Below, piece after piece: positions 44,520 through 57,023 of a stretch of DNA of 64,000 nt. Positions within the stretch are counted from its first letter, which is position 1, and every line of letters starts with the position of its first letter. The DNA is from Corynespora cassiicola (Eukaryota; Ascomycota; Dothideomycetes; Pleosporales; Corynesporascaceae), in NCBI GenBank assembly GCA_022059125.1, contig JAEUWY010000001.1, forward strand, positions 496,001 to 560,000. The letters run 5' to 3'. The notes beneath the pieces are model-generated. The model was not told where the DNA came from and searched no databases. It saw only the letters and a program-made list of their open reading frames with translations. The translations under genes and the position numbers were made by a program.

Positions 44520-46030
44520 CTACACATAACGTAGTGTATAGAAATTTGCACCGTATAGACATTTGCAGCTGGAGGACCGTTTGCGCCCGGCAACACTGCT
44601 ACTCCAACCTATCCGCGAGACGTGACGCCCAGCCGTGCTTGGAGGCAGCATCGAGCTTTCCGGTCTGTGGTTTGTTGTTTTCGTTATGTCCAAGCCAAGT
44701 CGTACGTTTCTGCGGATATCGTCGTCCTGACCGCCCACACAAACTGTCTCATGGTGATAGTATCTTGCGACGTTGACCACGTCCTTGTCAGTCGCCTCGC
44801 ACAGCAATTCGCCTACTTCGTTCTGGAAACCGCCATGAGTCTTTGATCACAAGAGATGCTCGGGAATCGTCTCCCTCGCGATGCGCTCTCCAGCAGGTTG
44901 CCGCTCGACTCGACGCACAGAGAACCTATTTCACAACATTGTCGATGACAAGCCGCTCAGTGCAGTTATCTCGTTGAATCTCGATGTACTAGGTGTTCCC
45001 GGCTGTGATGATCGGAAAGTCAAATCCAAACTGCTCCTCGTTTAGCCATAAGAACCCGAGCACGGCGGACACGAATTTTAGTCCATTTACATTGATGTCG
45101 AATTGCTCGAACGTGATGCCGCCCAGTCAGTCGAATCTCCACAGCCGCATGAACGACCCAAAACAGGGTAAAGCCGAGCACAAAGCGGTGGCTGTCCTGG
45201 GCCGCAAACACCTCCCTCGCATATCGCCCCAGGTCAAGCCATGCTTTGGAAGCTTTATCTGCCGATGGATTGGTCTTGAGCTCTCCTGGTAGGAGGATCT
45301 ACGATCAGTGGCATTTAGTTAACGTCAGTGCTTTGGTCATCTACAAAGCCGACGTCCAACTTGCAGTCAGCGGTGGAGCCTTGCATGTACTGGTGTGGCT
45401 GTGCCAGTGGCTACCTTCGAGGCCTGGAGGCAGGCTGATTCTCTATTGCGAAGTCCAAGAGCTGGCTGCTGAGTAGCGCAAACCAGCTAAAAACATCGCG
45501 TTCCCTCGCGCCTTCAGGCCAGTCTTTCCAGCCGCTCTCTTCTTAGTAGAGCGGATTGTCCCCTTCTTTGCACTTGTCGAACACGGCCTGCCCTGCTGAC
45601 TTCAGACCTAGGACGCTTCCGAAGTAGGCATCGAAGAAACCAAGGACCCCGATGTAACAGCTGTCTCAATTCCCCTTTTAGCATGCCATCCATATATTGG
45701 CGGTGTTCGGTAGAGTTCGCGAAGCTGCCAGTGTTGTGCAGCCATGACGTCTTCCGGACAGACGTGGTGAGAGACGGGGCGGACAGCGGAGTTGTGAGTT
45801 TTGCGACCGTGAAAACTGTAGACACGGTGACGGCGGCGCAAACATTTTCCCAGATGACTTCATCGGGCTGGTTGTTGAAGACCGCTCAGAGGAGGGGTAT
45901 GATACGCTCAATATCGAAGTTGCCTGAGTTGACCGCTGAGTTCAGCTCCAACAGATCACCAAATGGGTTTATATTGTTGCCTTTCAAAAGGCAGCGAATG
46001 AGATGTAGGGAGAACCTGCAAAGCTCATAT
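44520..46030 (-). pseudogene. Truncated FunK1 (fungal-type protein kinase) pseudogene
   Basis: Reading leftward and switching frames gives a FunK1 N-terminal region: NQPDEVIWENVCAAV (about 45860), then SGWKDWPEGARERDVFSWF (about 45500), and finally EATDKDVVNVARYYHHETV with a GxDDDIRxNVRxGLDIT stretch (44520-44807). Several frameshifts and stops separate these parts. The C-terminal kinase half with the catalytic loop is missing before 44266. Known: FunK1 kinases are expanded in ascomycetes and often near repeats. It is clearly broken and has normal GC, so the lesions are not mainly RIP. Confidence 0.75.
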
Positions 46031-46490
46031 GAGGTCAAGGAGGGAATTTTTCGGTCCTGTTGATGTTAGGAAATCTCGCGAGCTTGGTGTTAAGCCGTAC
46101 TTTCATTACTAATATGGTACAATGCATCAGCTCCTGCGATCCCCAAGCTTCTGTATTTGAATTTGAGAGAGTCGCAAAAGGTATCGAGTCCTTTGCCATT
46201 AGGATTTGCCTTAATTGCCTTTGATCGCGACTCATCGGCCATAGCGCAAGAGCGCAGCAAACGCTCGAGGCAGTTAACAAGAATAACGAAATGAGCTGTA
46301 GTAAAATAAAGAGCGAGCCAGAGCCGTAGAGAGGTGGTGTCAGAAGCGGGTACAAATCGGGGGGTGGGCGTTTGAGAGTTAAGAATGACTGAACCGCGAT
46401 GAGCTGAGCGCGTGGTGCAGAATATGCCAAGCCGGAACTTCTTCGGAGCCGGAGTTATCTCTATCAGCAGAAATAATTCGCGGATTTCTA
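46031..46490. other. Flank before RIP block 2
   Basis: Contains a minus-strand frame (46035-46430) of about 131 codons with one hydrophobic segment that could span a membrane (SLFILLQLISLFLLTASSV), but no other support. Otherwise empty. Confidence 0.35.
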
Positions 46491-46517
46491 ATTAGAGCCT
46501 ATTTAGTAACTGTTTTA

Positions 46518-46518
46518 G

Positions 46519-46572
<54 letters not shown>
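46518..46572. repeat. (TA)n microsatellite
   Basis: Uninterrupted TA run of about 55 bp, 25 bp inside the left edge of the block. Confidence 0.95.
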
Positions 46573-46573
<1 letters not shown>

Positions 46574-47538
46574 CTCTGTTTTTTACTGTTTCTATTTTAT
46601 TATTAATAAGCAGCAAGTATATTATTCTATTTCTATTTTATTTTAGTTAGTATATACTAACTATTGCGTAATTTTATATATTTTATAATATTATTTTATT
46701 ATATAATATAACGTTAATATATAATTTATACTTTTACTTTAAATAATAATAAATAGTTATTTTAATAATTTTTTCTACTTTTAATTTATAATAACTATAA
46801 CTATAACTATATAACTTTTAAATATATTTTTAACTTTTAATTTTTTATATTTATATTATATAGTTTATATAATTACTACTATTTACGCACGTATATTTCT
46901 ATCTCTATTTTAGTTTTAAATTTTATTATTTTTTACTATTTTAATTATTTTATATAGTTATATAAATATTACAGTAGAATTACGTAGAGTATAGTTATAT
47001 ATAATATAGCTTATAGTTATAGTAAAAGTTTAAAAAAGAAGTAAATTAATTAATTAAGTATATATAAAAAAACTATTAATATTAAAAGCTATTTTTTATA
47101 AATACTATTACTAAAACGATTTTTTCTACTTTAAAAGAATATCCAGCTAAAAATAAAAAAAAATTACCTGCTATATATAATATATATCTAAATATAGTAA
47201 TAAATATATAGAAATAGTTAGCGTACGTAATTTTATATTTACAAAAAAAAAATTTAAAGTTCTATATATAAAGTTTTATTAAATTATTATAATAATATTA
47301 GTAATACTAGTAATTTTTACAGTTTAAAAAACTGTAAAAACAAAGTTTATATTACTATACTAATTAGCTTACTATAATAAAGTTACTAATTTTAAAAATT
47401 TACAGTTAATTATAAACTAGTTTATAATCTATAATCTATAAACTAATTATAGTAATTAGTTTATAAAATAATTTTAATATAGGTTTTAAAACTTACGCGT
47501 ATAGATATAAAGTATAATAAAATTTAAAAAATAGTAAT

Positions 47539-47752
47539 TATAAGGCCGTGTTTTATCATAACCTATTATAGCCTATAATAGGGTGTTTTAGGTTAGCTTA
47601 GTTATAAACGCGATAGTATATATTTCTAAATCGCTGTAAGCTGTCTTAGCAGTAATTTTTTTTTTTTATATAATAATATACACTTTAGTTCTTTTTATCT
47701 GTCTATCTGTATTATAGTAACTCTCTACTCTACTTTAAATTTATATCTAATA
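47539..47752 (+). repeat. Left LTR
   Basis: 214 bp, more RIP-mutated at its 3' end (ATTTATATCTAATA where the right LTR has GGTTCGTACCTGACA). Confidence 0.85.
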
Positions 47753-50700
47753 TTTAAATTACTTATTACACAGTACAAAATAAACAGCGTTAAACTATTA
47801 TAGCTAATAACTATACAGATTTATAAACTCTACTTAGTGCTTTTAAAAGTACTAAAAAAATAAAAATTAGCATTTTATACTATAGAGATAGTAGAGAAAG
47901 TAGTTAAAAATAAAAAAATAACTATAAATAATAATAGAATAATACTAAATTAGCAGAGCTTAGTAGAAATCGCGAAACCTTATTATTGCTAAAACTAAAA
48001 ATAAATACTCTGTTTTAATTTAAAATGTTAAAAATATTAAAAAAACTACGCTAATAATTTAAAAATAAATAATAATAAAAAAAACTATAATAACTATTTA
48101 AATTACGCTGCAGATACGAGCAGAGTAATATAACAGCTTTTAATAAAGCTATAAGTAATATAAAAATTAATATAATAGCTTATTCTATACTAGAACAGAC
48201 GAATTTACTACGCTTTAAACTACTTTATTATTATAAAAAAAAATAAAGTAAACTATAACTAATAGCTCCGTAATAATAAAAACTACTATATAAAAAATTT
48301 ATAATATTTTAAAGCAGATAAATAAAAAATCTTATTTAGCTTATAATATATAAGTAAAAATATAAAAACTTTTTAAAAAACGTATACGGTATATATACGC
48401 TGGAATAATTTATACTAAGTTTTTACGTAGTAAAACTTAAAAAAAAAAATACTAAAAATATTAGATATAGTAGAAAAACGTAAGTAATCTGTTTATAACT
48501 TTATTAAAATTTATAAATAAAAGCTTTTACAGTCTCTAACAGACCTTCTTAATTATCTCTAGCTTTTATAAATAAAAATAGAAAAATTAAATTTCTATAA
48601 GATAGTAGTTAAATTTACTAGAGTATTTTTAGAAAAAATCTAACGTAAATTATAATATTTTTTTTAATAAAGTTATTTAAATTTTTTATAAATAAAGTAA
48701 AAAGTAAATAGAATTTATAAAGATCTGTTGCAGAAAAGTAAAATAAAAAAAAATTAGAAAAAAGATAAGTAAAAATCTAGTACGCTAATAAGCTCTAATT
48801 CTATAAAGTTAAACTAAAAAAAAATAAAAAAAAATAAAAATAACTTATAACAGGCTAAAATGCTCTAAAAGTATAAAAAAAAGTCTAAAACAGATATAGT
48901 GTGCTATATCTATAAAAAATAGAGTTATATTATACTCTGTTACCCGAATAAAGTAAAAAAAAAAATCTATCTCTCTAATAAGAAAAGAAAAGCTAAAAGC
49001 TAAAGAGATTAGACTTTTATTTTTTAGTTTATATTAACTTAATACAGATAAAAAAGTTAAAAAATTTTAAAAAAATGCTAAATATTAAAAAACCTACGCT
49101 ACTTTTTTTTAAAATAAAAATAGAAAGTTTTATAAAGCTAAATACTATAGTAAATAATAAAGTATAGTTTAATATTATTTCAGTAACAGTAGCGAAAGAA
49201 CAGAATTTAGTTATTTATTCTGTACTAGAAATTATTCTACTATTTCTAAATAAATTAGATTATACTATTTATAGGTCTATAGTTATAGAGGTGCGTATTA
49301 AAAATTTAAAAAACAGAGTATAAACTTATAGAATTCTGTTTATAGTTACTAATTTTAAAAAGCCGCTAATATACTTAGAACTATTTTAAATTAATTAGTT
49401 TAACTTAAAACTAAATTTTCGGAGCTGAAAAATGCTTTTTAAAAGTATTAAAAGCTATAGTAGTTTAAAATATATAAAAGTAGCTATAAAAAACGCAGAT
49501 TAGTTTAAAAAAATATTTTTAAGTTTTAATACAGACGTTTACGTCTGTTTAATTAGTTAATTTTAAAATATATTAGTACTTAGACTAAAAACGCCTGTTT
49601 TAAAACTAAAGTACTAAAAATTTAAAAATATAGCTAGATTTAACAAAGTATTAGTGCTATTTATATATAGTAACTAAAATTTTGTAATAAAGCTGTAATT
49701 TAGCATAAATCTACCTTACTAACCGCTCTATAATATATTAATAGTTAAACTAAAATATCTTTGTAAATATATAGAAGAATATTTTTAAAAAAAATAGATA
49801 TAACAGTTAAAGTCTTTAGCTAAAGCACTTATTCTTTTTATAAAAAAAAAAAATAGAATTTTATAACTATATATTAATTATAGAAATTTAAATAAAATAA
49901 CAGTTAAAAACCAGCACCTATTACTACTTATAGCTAAGTTTCTAAAAAAATTATTAAGAGTAAAATAGTTTACGAAGCTAGATATCTAGAAAATATACTA
50001 TAGAATACGTATCCGGAAAAGCGATAAATAAAAAATAGCTTTTAAAATAAAATATAGTTATTTTAAATACTTTATAATATTTTTTAGCCTAACTAACGCC
50101 TCTGCTACTTTTTAATTTTATATTAACTAAACTTTAGTAAAGCTAGTTAATATAACGTGTATTATATACTTAGATAATATTTTAGTTTATTCTAATACAG
50201 AAAAAGTTTATATAAGTTACGTTAAGAAAGTCTTAGAAAAGCTAAAGCAGGCTAAATTATATATAAAACTTAGTAAGTATAAATTCTATATATAATAGAT
50301 AGAATACTTAGAATATATAGTGTGTTTAGAAAAAATTAAAGTTAATCTAAAAAGAGTTAAAATAATCTAAAACTAGCTAATACTAAAAACAGTAAAAAAT
50401 ATTAGAGTATTTATTAGTTTTATAAATTACTATAAAAAGTTTATTACTAACTTCTCCCGCATTACTCTACTATTAACTAAAATAATTTAAAAAAAGCTAA
50501 ACGCGGTTAGAGGCGGCTACGTCTAAAAAAAAAAAAAATATATAAAAGTTAATTTTAATTAAAAAGTAAAATAAACTTTTATATAAATAAAAAATACTTT
50601 TCTTTTAATTCTAATTTTAGCCTACTTTAACTTTTAGAAACTAATAAAAGTTAAAGTAGACACCTTAAGAAGCGCGATTTATAGTATTATAAACTAAAAA

Positions 50701-51184
50701 AGCTTAGGCTAGAATAGAAAGAACTAATAAAGATCTATTAGGTTTTTTTTAAAAAAAATAGACTAAACTAAATATAATTATAATATTTATAACAAAGAAT
50801 TGCTTATAATAGATAAAAGTTTATTTTATTAGTAATACTACTTTTAAAAGACGCTATTTAAGCTTTTTACAGACTATAATAACTTTAAATAGTTTATAGA
50901 AATAAAAACACTTAACTATTACTAAATTAGAGTATATAAAAAACTTACAAAGTATAATTTTATTATAATTTATTATTTAGAGAAGCTAAACTCTGCGGAC
51001 AGCCTATTAAAAAAGCTAGATTATATAAAAAAGACTTAATAACTATTGCAGAAAGGTAATAAAGCCTATATAAAGCTACTACAAGCTATAATAACCCGGA
51101 AATCTTTATAAAACTCCGTAATACTAGTAATAATTATAAAATTATCTAGAAAGTATATAAACAGTACTAGAATATTTTAGATAA

Positions 51185-51215
51185 AATATTAGAGGCCCCC
51201 GGGACCCCGCATCAG
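51185..51215. other. GC-rich patch inside the RIP-dead element
   Basis: A short run containing GGCCCCCGGGACCCCGC stands out within several kilobases of AT-rich sequence. It holds few CpA sites, which may explain its survival. Confidence 0.6.
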
Positions 51216-54200
51216 AAAAAAACTATCTAAAAAAATAAAAAAAAATAAAAAAAAAGAACAGAAAAAGAAAATTTAGAAAAAAAAAATAGAAATATTTTAA
51301 TTTTAGACTTTTGCAGTAAAAACAGTAAAAAAAATAAATAAAAAACTTTTTTAAAAAGAGAAAAAAAACAACTTTTTACTTCTACCTTAAAATAACGTTA
51401 AATAACTAACTAGTGAAAATTATAACTAAGTATAGATTAGAAAAAAACTAAAGTATTTTAAAAATACTATAATAGCCTAATAGCAGATTACTTTAGAGTA
51501 AAAAAAACGCTAAAAAAAATTAAACGTAAATACTATTAGAAAAAAATTAAAAAAAATGTAAAAGCGTACTATAATAACTGTTTAAAGTATAAAAAATTAG
51601 TCGCAGCTAGATACCGCCTTTATAGCCTATTAAACTTTTTTTTAGCTTTTAATAAGCTGTAGTCGGACGTTATAATAAACTTTATTACTAAATTTTTTTT
51701 ATTAAAATACTTTAGCTAAGTATACAACTTAATACTAATAGTAGTAAACTAATTAATAAAAATAGTTTACTATATACTAGTTTAAGCAGATTAGACCGCT
51801 TAAAATCTAGCTTAAATATAAATAAAAAAAATAGTCTGACTTTATAGAACTTTAAAAAATATTATTTTAAATTAAAAACTTTTAATAAATTTTAAGTATT
51901 AAAATAGTTTTTACTACTATTTAGGCACTCTAAAAATTTTATTTTCTACTTATTATTTAGAGACAGATAAATAAACAGAGAGACAGAATTAGACTCTAAA
52001 ACAGTATTTTAGATACTATTATTATTTAGAATAGAATAACTAAGTAATTTAGTTACTGATTACAGAATTTACGTATAATAACAGTATATGTATAATAACT
52101 ATAACTATACTATTTTAAGTATACTATAAAACAGACTTAAAAGCGCCAGACTAGCCCGGAATACCTTTAAATAGCAGAAAATTATATTTAAAAAATAATT
52201 TAGTAGTAAAAGTACTTGCTTTACAGACAGAATATTACCAGAAAATTAAAGTAGTAAATAAATACTAAAAAAAATACTCTAATAAAAAAAAAAAGTATAT
52301 TTTTTTAGTAATAAAAAATAAAATACTTATATTAAACAGGTATATACGCTTAATAAAGCCGAAAAAAAAACTAAATTAGAAATATATAGAACTAGAGACT
52401 ATTATAGCCCAGATTAGACTAGATGTATATAAAGTAGATCTATCTAAACTACAAGGCATCCACTTAGTTTTCTATATATTACTACTAAAAAAATACACTA
52501 AAAAAAATAATATAACTCTAAAGTAAACTACTAGTAAACATATTACGCATAATAGGCGATAATATCTATTTTATTAAAAAAATACTAAATTAAAGAGAAT
52601 TTTTAGTCAGTATTTAAAACAATTTAGTAAAATAAAAAAATTACTTTAAAAAAAAAATTTTTTAAAAATTTAGATTAAATATAAGCGCTGGCGCGATTAA
52701 TAACTTCTAAAAATAAATAAAATTTTTAGAGCTAACGAATAAAAAAAAGCAAATAAGCTACTTTACGCTATAAAGCTCTATTATAGTTTATAATAAACTA
52801 ATATACCTAGAAAAAAACTAGATAACTTTTAAGTAAGCTAGTATCCGGAGATTTAGCTAAAAAAAAAAAAAAAAAATATAGCTACTTTCACCTTATATTT
52901 TTTTCTAAAAAAAATGTTAGGTTTTTTATATAAAAAGATATTTAATAGCGCTATAATTTTAAGAAAATACAGAATTAAAAACTATATAAAGAGATTGAAA
53001 AAACTTATAAAAATGTTACTAGCCTATTATAGTCTAAAATAACCTATAAAAAACTAAAAAATATTATAAAAAAATATAGAGGAAAATATTAGAGTAAAAG
53101 AATTTATATTATAAAAAACTATTTAAAGACTAGGTAGAGGGCTACTAAAGACTCTAGGTATTACTTATATACTCTAGAAAAAACTATAAAATTAAAAAAA
53201 GAGCTAAAAAGAACTAATCTAGACTTTTTACACTATAATACTCTATAAAAGCCTATACTAATCTATACTATTATATATTAACTAGGCACAGACCGCAGTA
53301 AAAGGCTTAATCTATTTTTAAAACTTTTTAATTTTTTTAGTAAAAGCACTTTTTTTATTTTTTAGAGCACGCGTATATTTAGCTTTAAAATTAATAATTT
53401 AAGCTTTTAACTTTTTTTTTTTCTAGGCAGCTAAAGCAGCTAGACTAAAAACAGCTTTACCGCTACAACTCTAAAAAAAATATTAGTATAAACTATTATA
53501 GCGTATAATAGATTATATTATTTTTTTTTAGGCGTATTACTTTTTTTCTAATTAGTTTTAATTTGGGTGGATATAAAAGCTTTAAAAATATGCTTTTTAG
53601 CTTTTATTTTAGCAGTAACGCTTTTAGAGTCTCGCTTACGCCTACTAAAATACATTTTAAACTATAAAGTATTATTAGTAGAAACTGTACTATTATACAG
53701 TATTAAATAAATATTATAAAAAATAAACTTTTTATAAAGTGTCAGAATAGCTTAAAATACTTTAAAATAAAAAATTCTAAAAAAATTACTATAAAAAATA
53801 TTTAGAAAGCGTTTTACAGATACAGATTAACTTAAACTACTAAATTTCTATTTTATTATTTTAAAAGTAAACTTTTTTATAATAAGCTTTTTTAGTAACT
53901 ATTTTAGTTTTATTAAAAACTGTAGTAATTTAGACTATATAGTAACCGCAGCGAATCTCAAGCAGAAAATTATAAATTATATTATACTTATTATAAAAAG
54001 CTTTAAACATCTAAAAATAGGTTAAAAAACTTTATAATAGCTTAGAACAGCTTAAAATAGCTACAAAAAAGATAGAAACTTACTGTATAATACTTTTAGT
54101 TGCTGATAAAACACTTAAAACACCGCTTAAATAGTAATACTTTATTTTTCTCTATTTTAACTAACTTTTTTTTATAAAAGTTTATAGTAAACTTATTAAA

Positions 54201-55166
54201 AACAGAATACAGATAACTAACCTGCCTAAAAAATTAATACTTTTTTTTACTAAAAAAAAAATATAATAGATATAAATATAATAGATAAACCTGCTATTAT
54301 TTAGAATGTTATTTTTAATTTTAGTAAAGTTTATAATAAATAATAATAGAGTAAAATAAGTTATTAGAGAGTAGAAAAGTTTAAAATAGTCTGATTATTA
54401 CGTATACGGTTCTTAAACTAGTTAGTTAAAACTATAATATAATAAAATAGAATATTATAAAATATTATAGAGTATTACAAACTGCAATACTCTATAACAC
54501 TTTATAATAAAAAGTATAATAAAGTATAGTACTCTATAATACTCTAAAATAGAAAGCATAAAGAAATTTTAAAAAACTTACTAAATTAAAAGTAGAGAGT
54601 AGAAAAAAAAAAGACTAGAAGCTAGAAAGTATTTAAAAAGCTTTTTATATATTTTTAAAAAGTATTTTTATTTTTTTACTGTTAGAACTTCTTTACCGCA
54701 ACTTTTTTTAATATTCTACTTTTTTACTTTTATTTTTTTTACTAAAGTAAAATAATTTTAATTTAATTTTAAAAGAGTAAAACTGGTTATAATTATATCT
54801 ACTATAGCTTATAGTAGTCTACTAAAAGATAGAGTGTTAAATTTGAACTTTTATAGTAAATAAAAGAAACTGCTGTAAACTATAGCGAATTCTAAAAAAT
54901 TAGATTAATAAATTCTAATTACTAGATTAAATAACTAAAGTTATTATACTTTATTATAGACAGTAACAAAACCGAATGTCTAAACTAAATATAATTTTTA
55001 AACTATAAAGTTGCTATATTCTGCTATAAATTACTAAAAATCTAAAAGTGTAAACTTTACCTTTTAAATAAAAACCAGAGTATAAAATAGATGCCTATAC
55101 TTACTATTACTTTTATTTATAGGTATAATAGTATATAAAGTCGTATACTATTAGAAAAAAAAGTAA

Positions 55167-55383
55167 TATAAGGCTGTGTTTTATTATAACCTATTATAGC
55201 CTATAATAGAGTATTTTAAATTAGCTTAGTTATAAGCGTAATAGTATATATTTTTAAATTACTGTAAGCTGTCTTAGCAGTAATTTATCTCTTTTTTTAC
55301 ATAATAATATACACTTTAGTTCTCTTTATCTGTCTATCTGTATTATAGTAACTCTCTACTCTACTTTAGGTTCGTACCTGACA
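55167..55383 (+). repeat. Right LTR
   Basis: 217 bp, ending CTGACA, followed by the target duplication GTAAT. Confidence 0.85.
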
Positions 55384-55539
55384 GTAATAACTTTTTATTA
55401 TAATACTTATTTAGATAGATATCTATAAAAATTAAATTTTTGCGTTATTAGAGCTTCTATCTAAAGTTTATAGTAATTTATTAACAGTATTTACTTTACG
55501 CAATTACGCTTTATATTTAATACTTTAATAATTATAAAT

Positions 55540-56240
55540 TATAATTTTTTTATATTATTATTAAATAAATTTTTAAAGCTTTAAAACTTTAAAATAGTAA
55601 TTGTTTTTAGCTATTATTTTTATAATCTATAATTTATAGTTTATAATTTATACAGTTATAGATTTATAAACTAACAAACTAGTTAGTTTATAAAATAAAA
55701 ATTACTTACTTATTTATTAATAACTTAATTATATTTTATTACTTTTAGTTACTATTTTATTAAATATCTAACTAGTATTATTTCTATCTTTTTATTAATT
55801 AATATTTACTGTTTAGTTGTGACTTAGCACAGCTAAAAAAAAAACTTTCGTAGCTTTTCTAATATTAATATATTTTATAACCTACATTTTAAAAGCTAGA
55901 AAAGTTTTTTTTAGCTTTATTAAACTAAAATAAAATAATAAGTATAGATAATAAGTATTAATAGTAATAACGCTAATTAGATATTTAATAAAATAATAAC
56001 TAAACATAATTAAAAATAATTAAGTTATTAATAAGTAAGTAAATAATTTCTGTTTTATATATTTACTAGCTAACTAGCCTGTAAATCTATAACTATATAG
56101 ATTATATATTATAAATTATAAATTATAAAAGTAATAGCTAAAAAAATTACTCTTTTAAATTTTTTAAGTTTTAAAAATTTATTTAAAAATAATTTAAAAA
56201 ATTTATAATTTATAGTTATTAAAGTATTAAACGCGAAATA
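55540..56240. repeat. Palindromic repeat inside block 2
   Basis: Two inverted copies of one sequence meet near 55885. AACTAAACAGTAAATATT-type and TTTAATAAAATAATAACTAA-type segments on the right are mirrored on the left. A single copy of the same sequence lies at 63340-63580, in right-arm orientation. Confidence 0.65.
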
Positions 56241-56285
56241 TAGTTATATAAAACAAAATACTTTTAATAAATTACTATAAGCTTT

Positions 56286-56420
56286 AAATAAAAGTTTTAA
56301 ATAAAAACTTTAAGTAAAAGTTTTAAATAAAAACTTTAAGTAAAAGTTTTAAATAAAAACTTTAAGTAAAAGTTTTAAATAAAAACTTTAAGTAAAAACT
56401 TTAAATAAAAACTTTAATAT
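56286..56420 (+). repeat. 26-bp tandem repeat
   Basis: About five copies of GTTTTAAATAAAAACTTTAA-GTAAAA. Each unit is itself nearly an inverted repeat (AGTTTTAAAT / TAAAAACTTTAA). Confidence 0.85.
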
Positions 56421-57023
56421 TATAAATATTTAAATTTTTTAAATACTTTCTTAAATAAATATTATAAAAAAAAGCTATTACTATTTTTTAAAAATTTTTA
56501 TACTTTATATTTATACGCGTAAGTTTTAAAACTTATATTAAAATTATAACTAATTATTATAGTTAGTTTATAAACTGTAGACTGTAAACAAACTTATAAC
56601 TAATTATAAACTTTTAAAATTAGTAGCTATAATAAACTAATAAGTATAATAATATAAATATTGTTTTTACAGTTTTTTAAACTATTTGTATTACTAGTAT
56701 TACTAATATTACTAATAGTATATTCTACTAGTAAGCCGGCTACTCTATTAAACTAGCTACTTTCTTTTAGTATTATAAACTTTTTATACGTATAATATTA
56801 TATAAATAATATAAATTTAATTTATTTTAGTAAAAAAACAAATTAATTTCGTATTTTAAATCTATATTTAAAACTAGTTTTAAAATAAATAAAGCGCTAT
56901 AATAGTTTACAGTATATAATACTAGCAGCTTTTTAATTAACTTTATAAAATTATTTTTTAATTTAAAAAATACTATAGTTATTTAAAACTCTCTGTAACT
57001 AAAAAGCAGATAATTATATAATA

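Larger units (their letters stand above)
47539..55383 (+). mobile_element. Full-length RIP-dead Gypsy LTR retrotransposon
   Basis: LTRs at 47539-47752 and 55167-55383 share sequence from TATAAGGC (TG… before RIP) to CTGACA (CTAATA in the left copy). Differences are almost all C/T or A/G. A 5-bp target duplication GTAAT stands at 47534-47538 and 55384-55388. A purine tract precedes the right LTR. Reading through stops on the plus strand: a CCHC knuckle remnant (CYIYKK…, about 48900), reverse transcriptase (49850-50310, with FTKLDI and YLDNILVYS for YLDDILIYS), RNase H (50620-51010, with YNIYNKELLIIDKSL and FTDYNNFK), then integrase (51490-51950, with NLILIVVN) and a terminal LSKLQGIHLVF segment. 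RT before IN makes it Gypsy type. No frame is intact. Confidence 0.88.
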
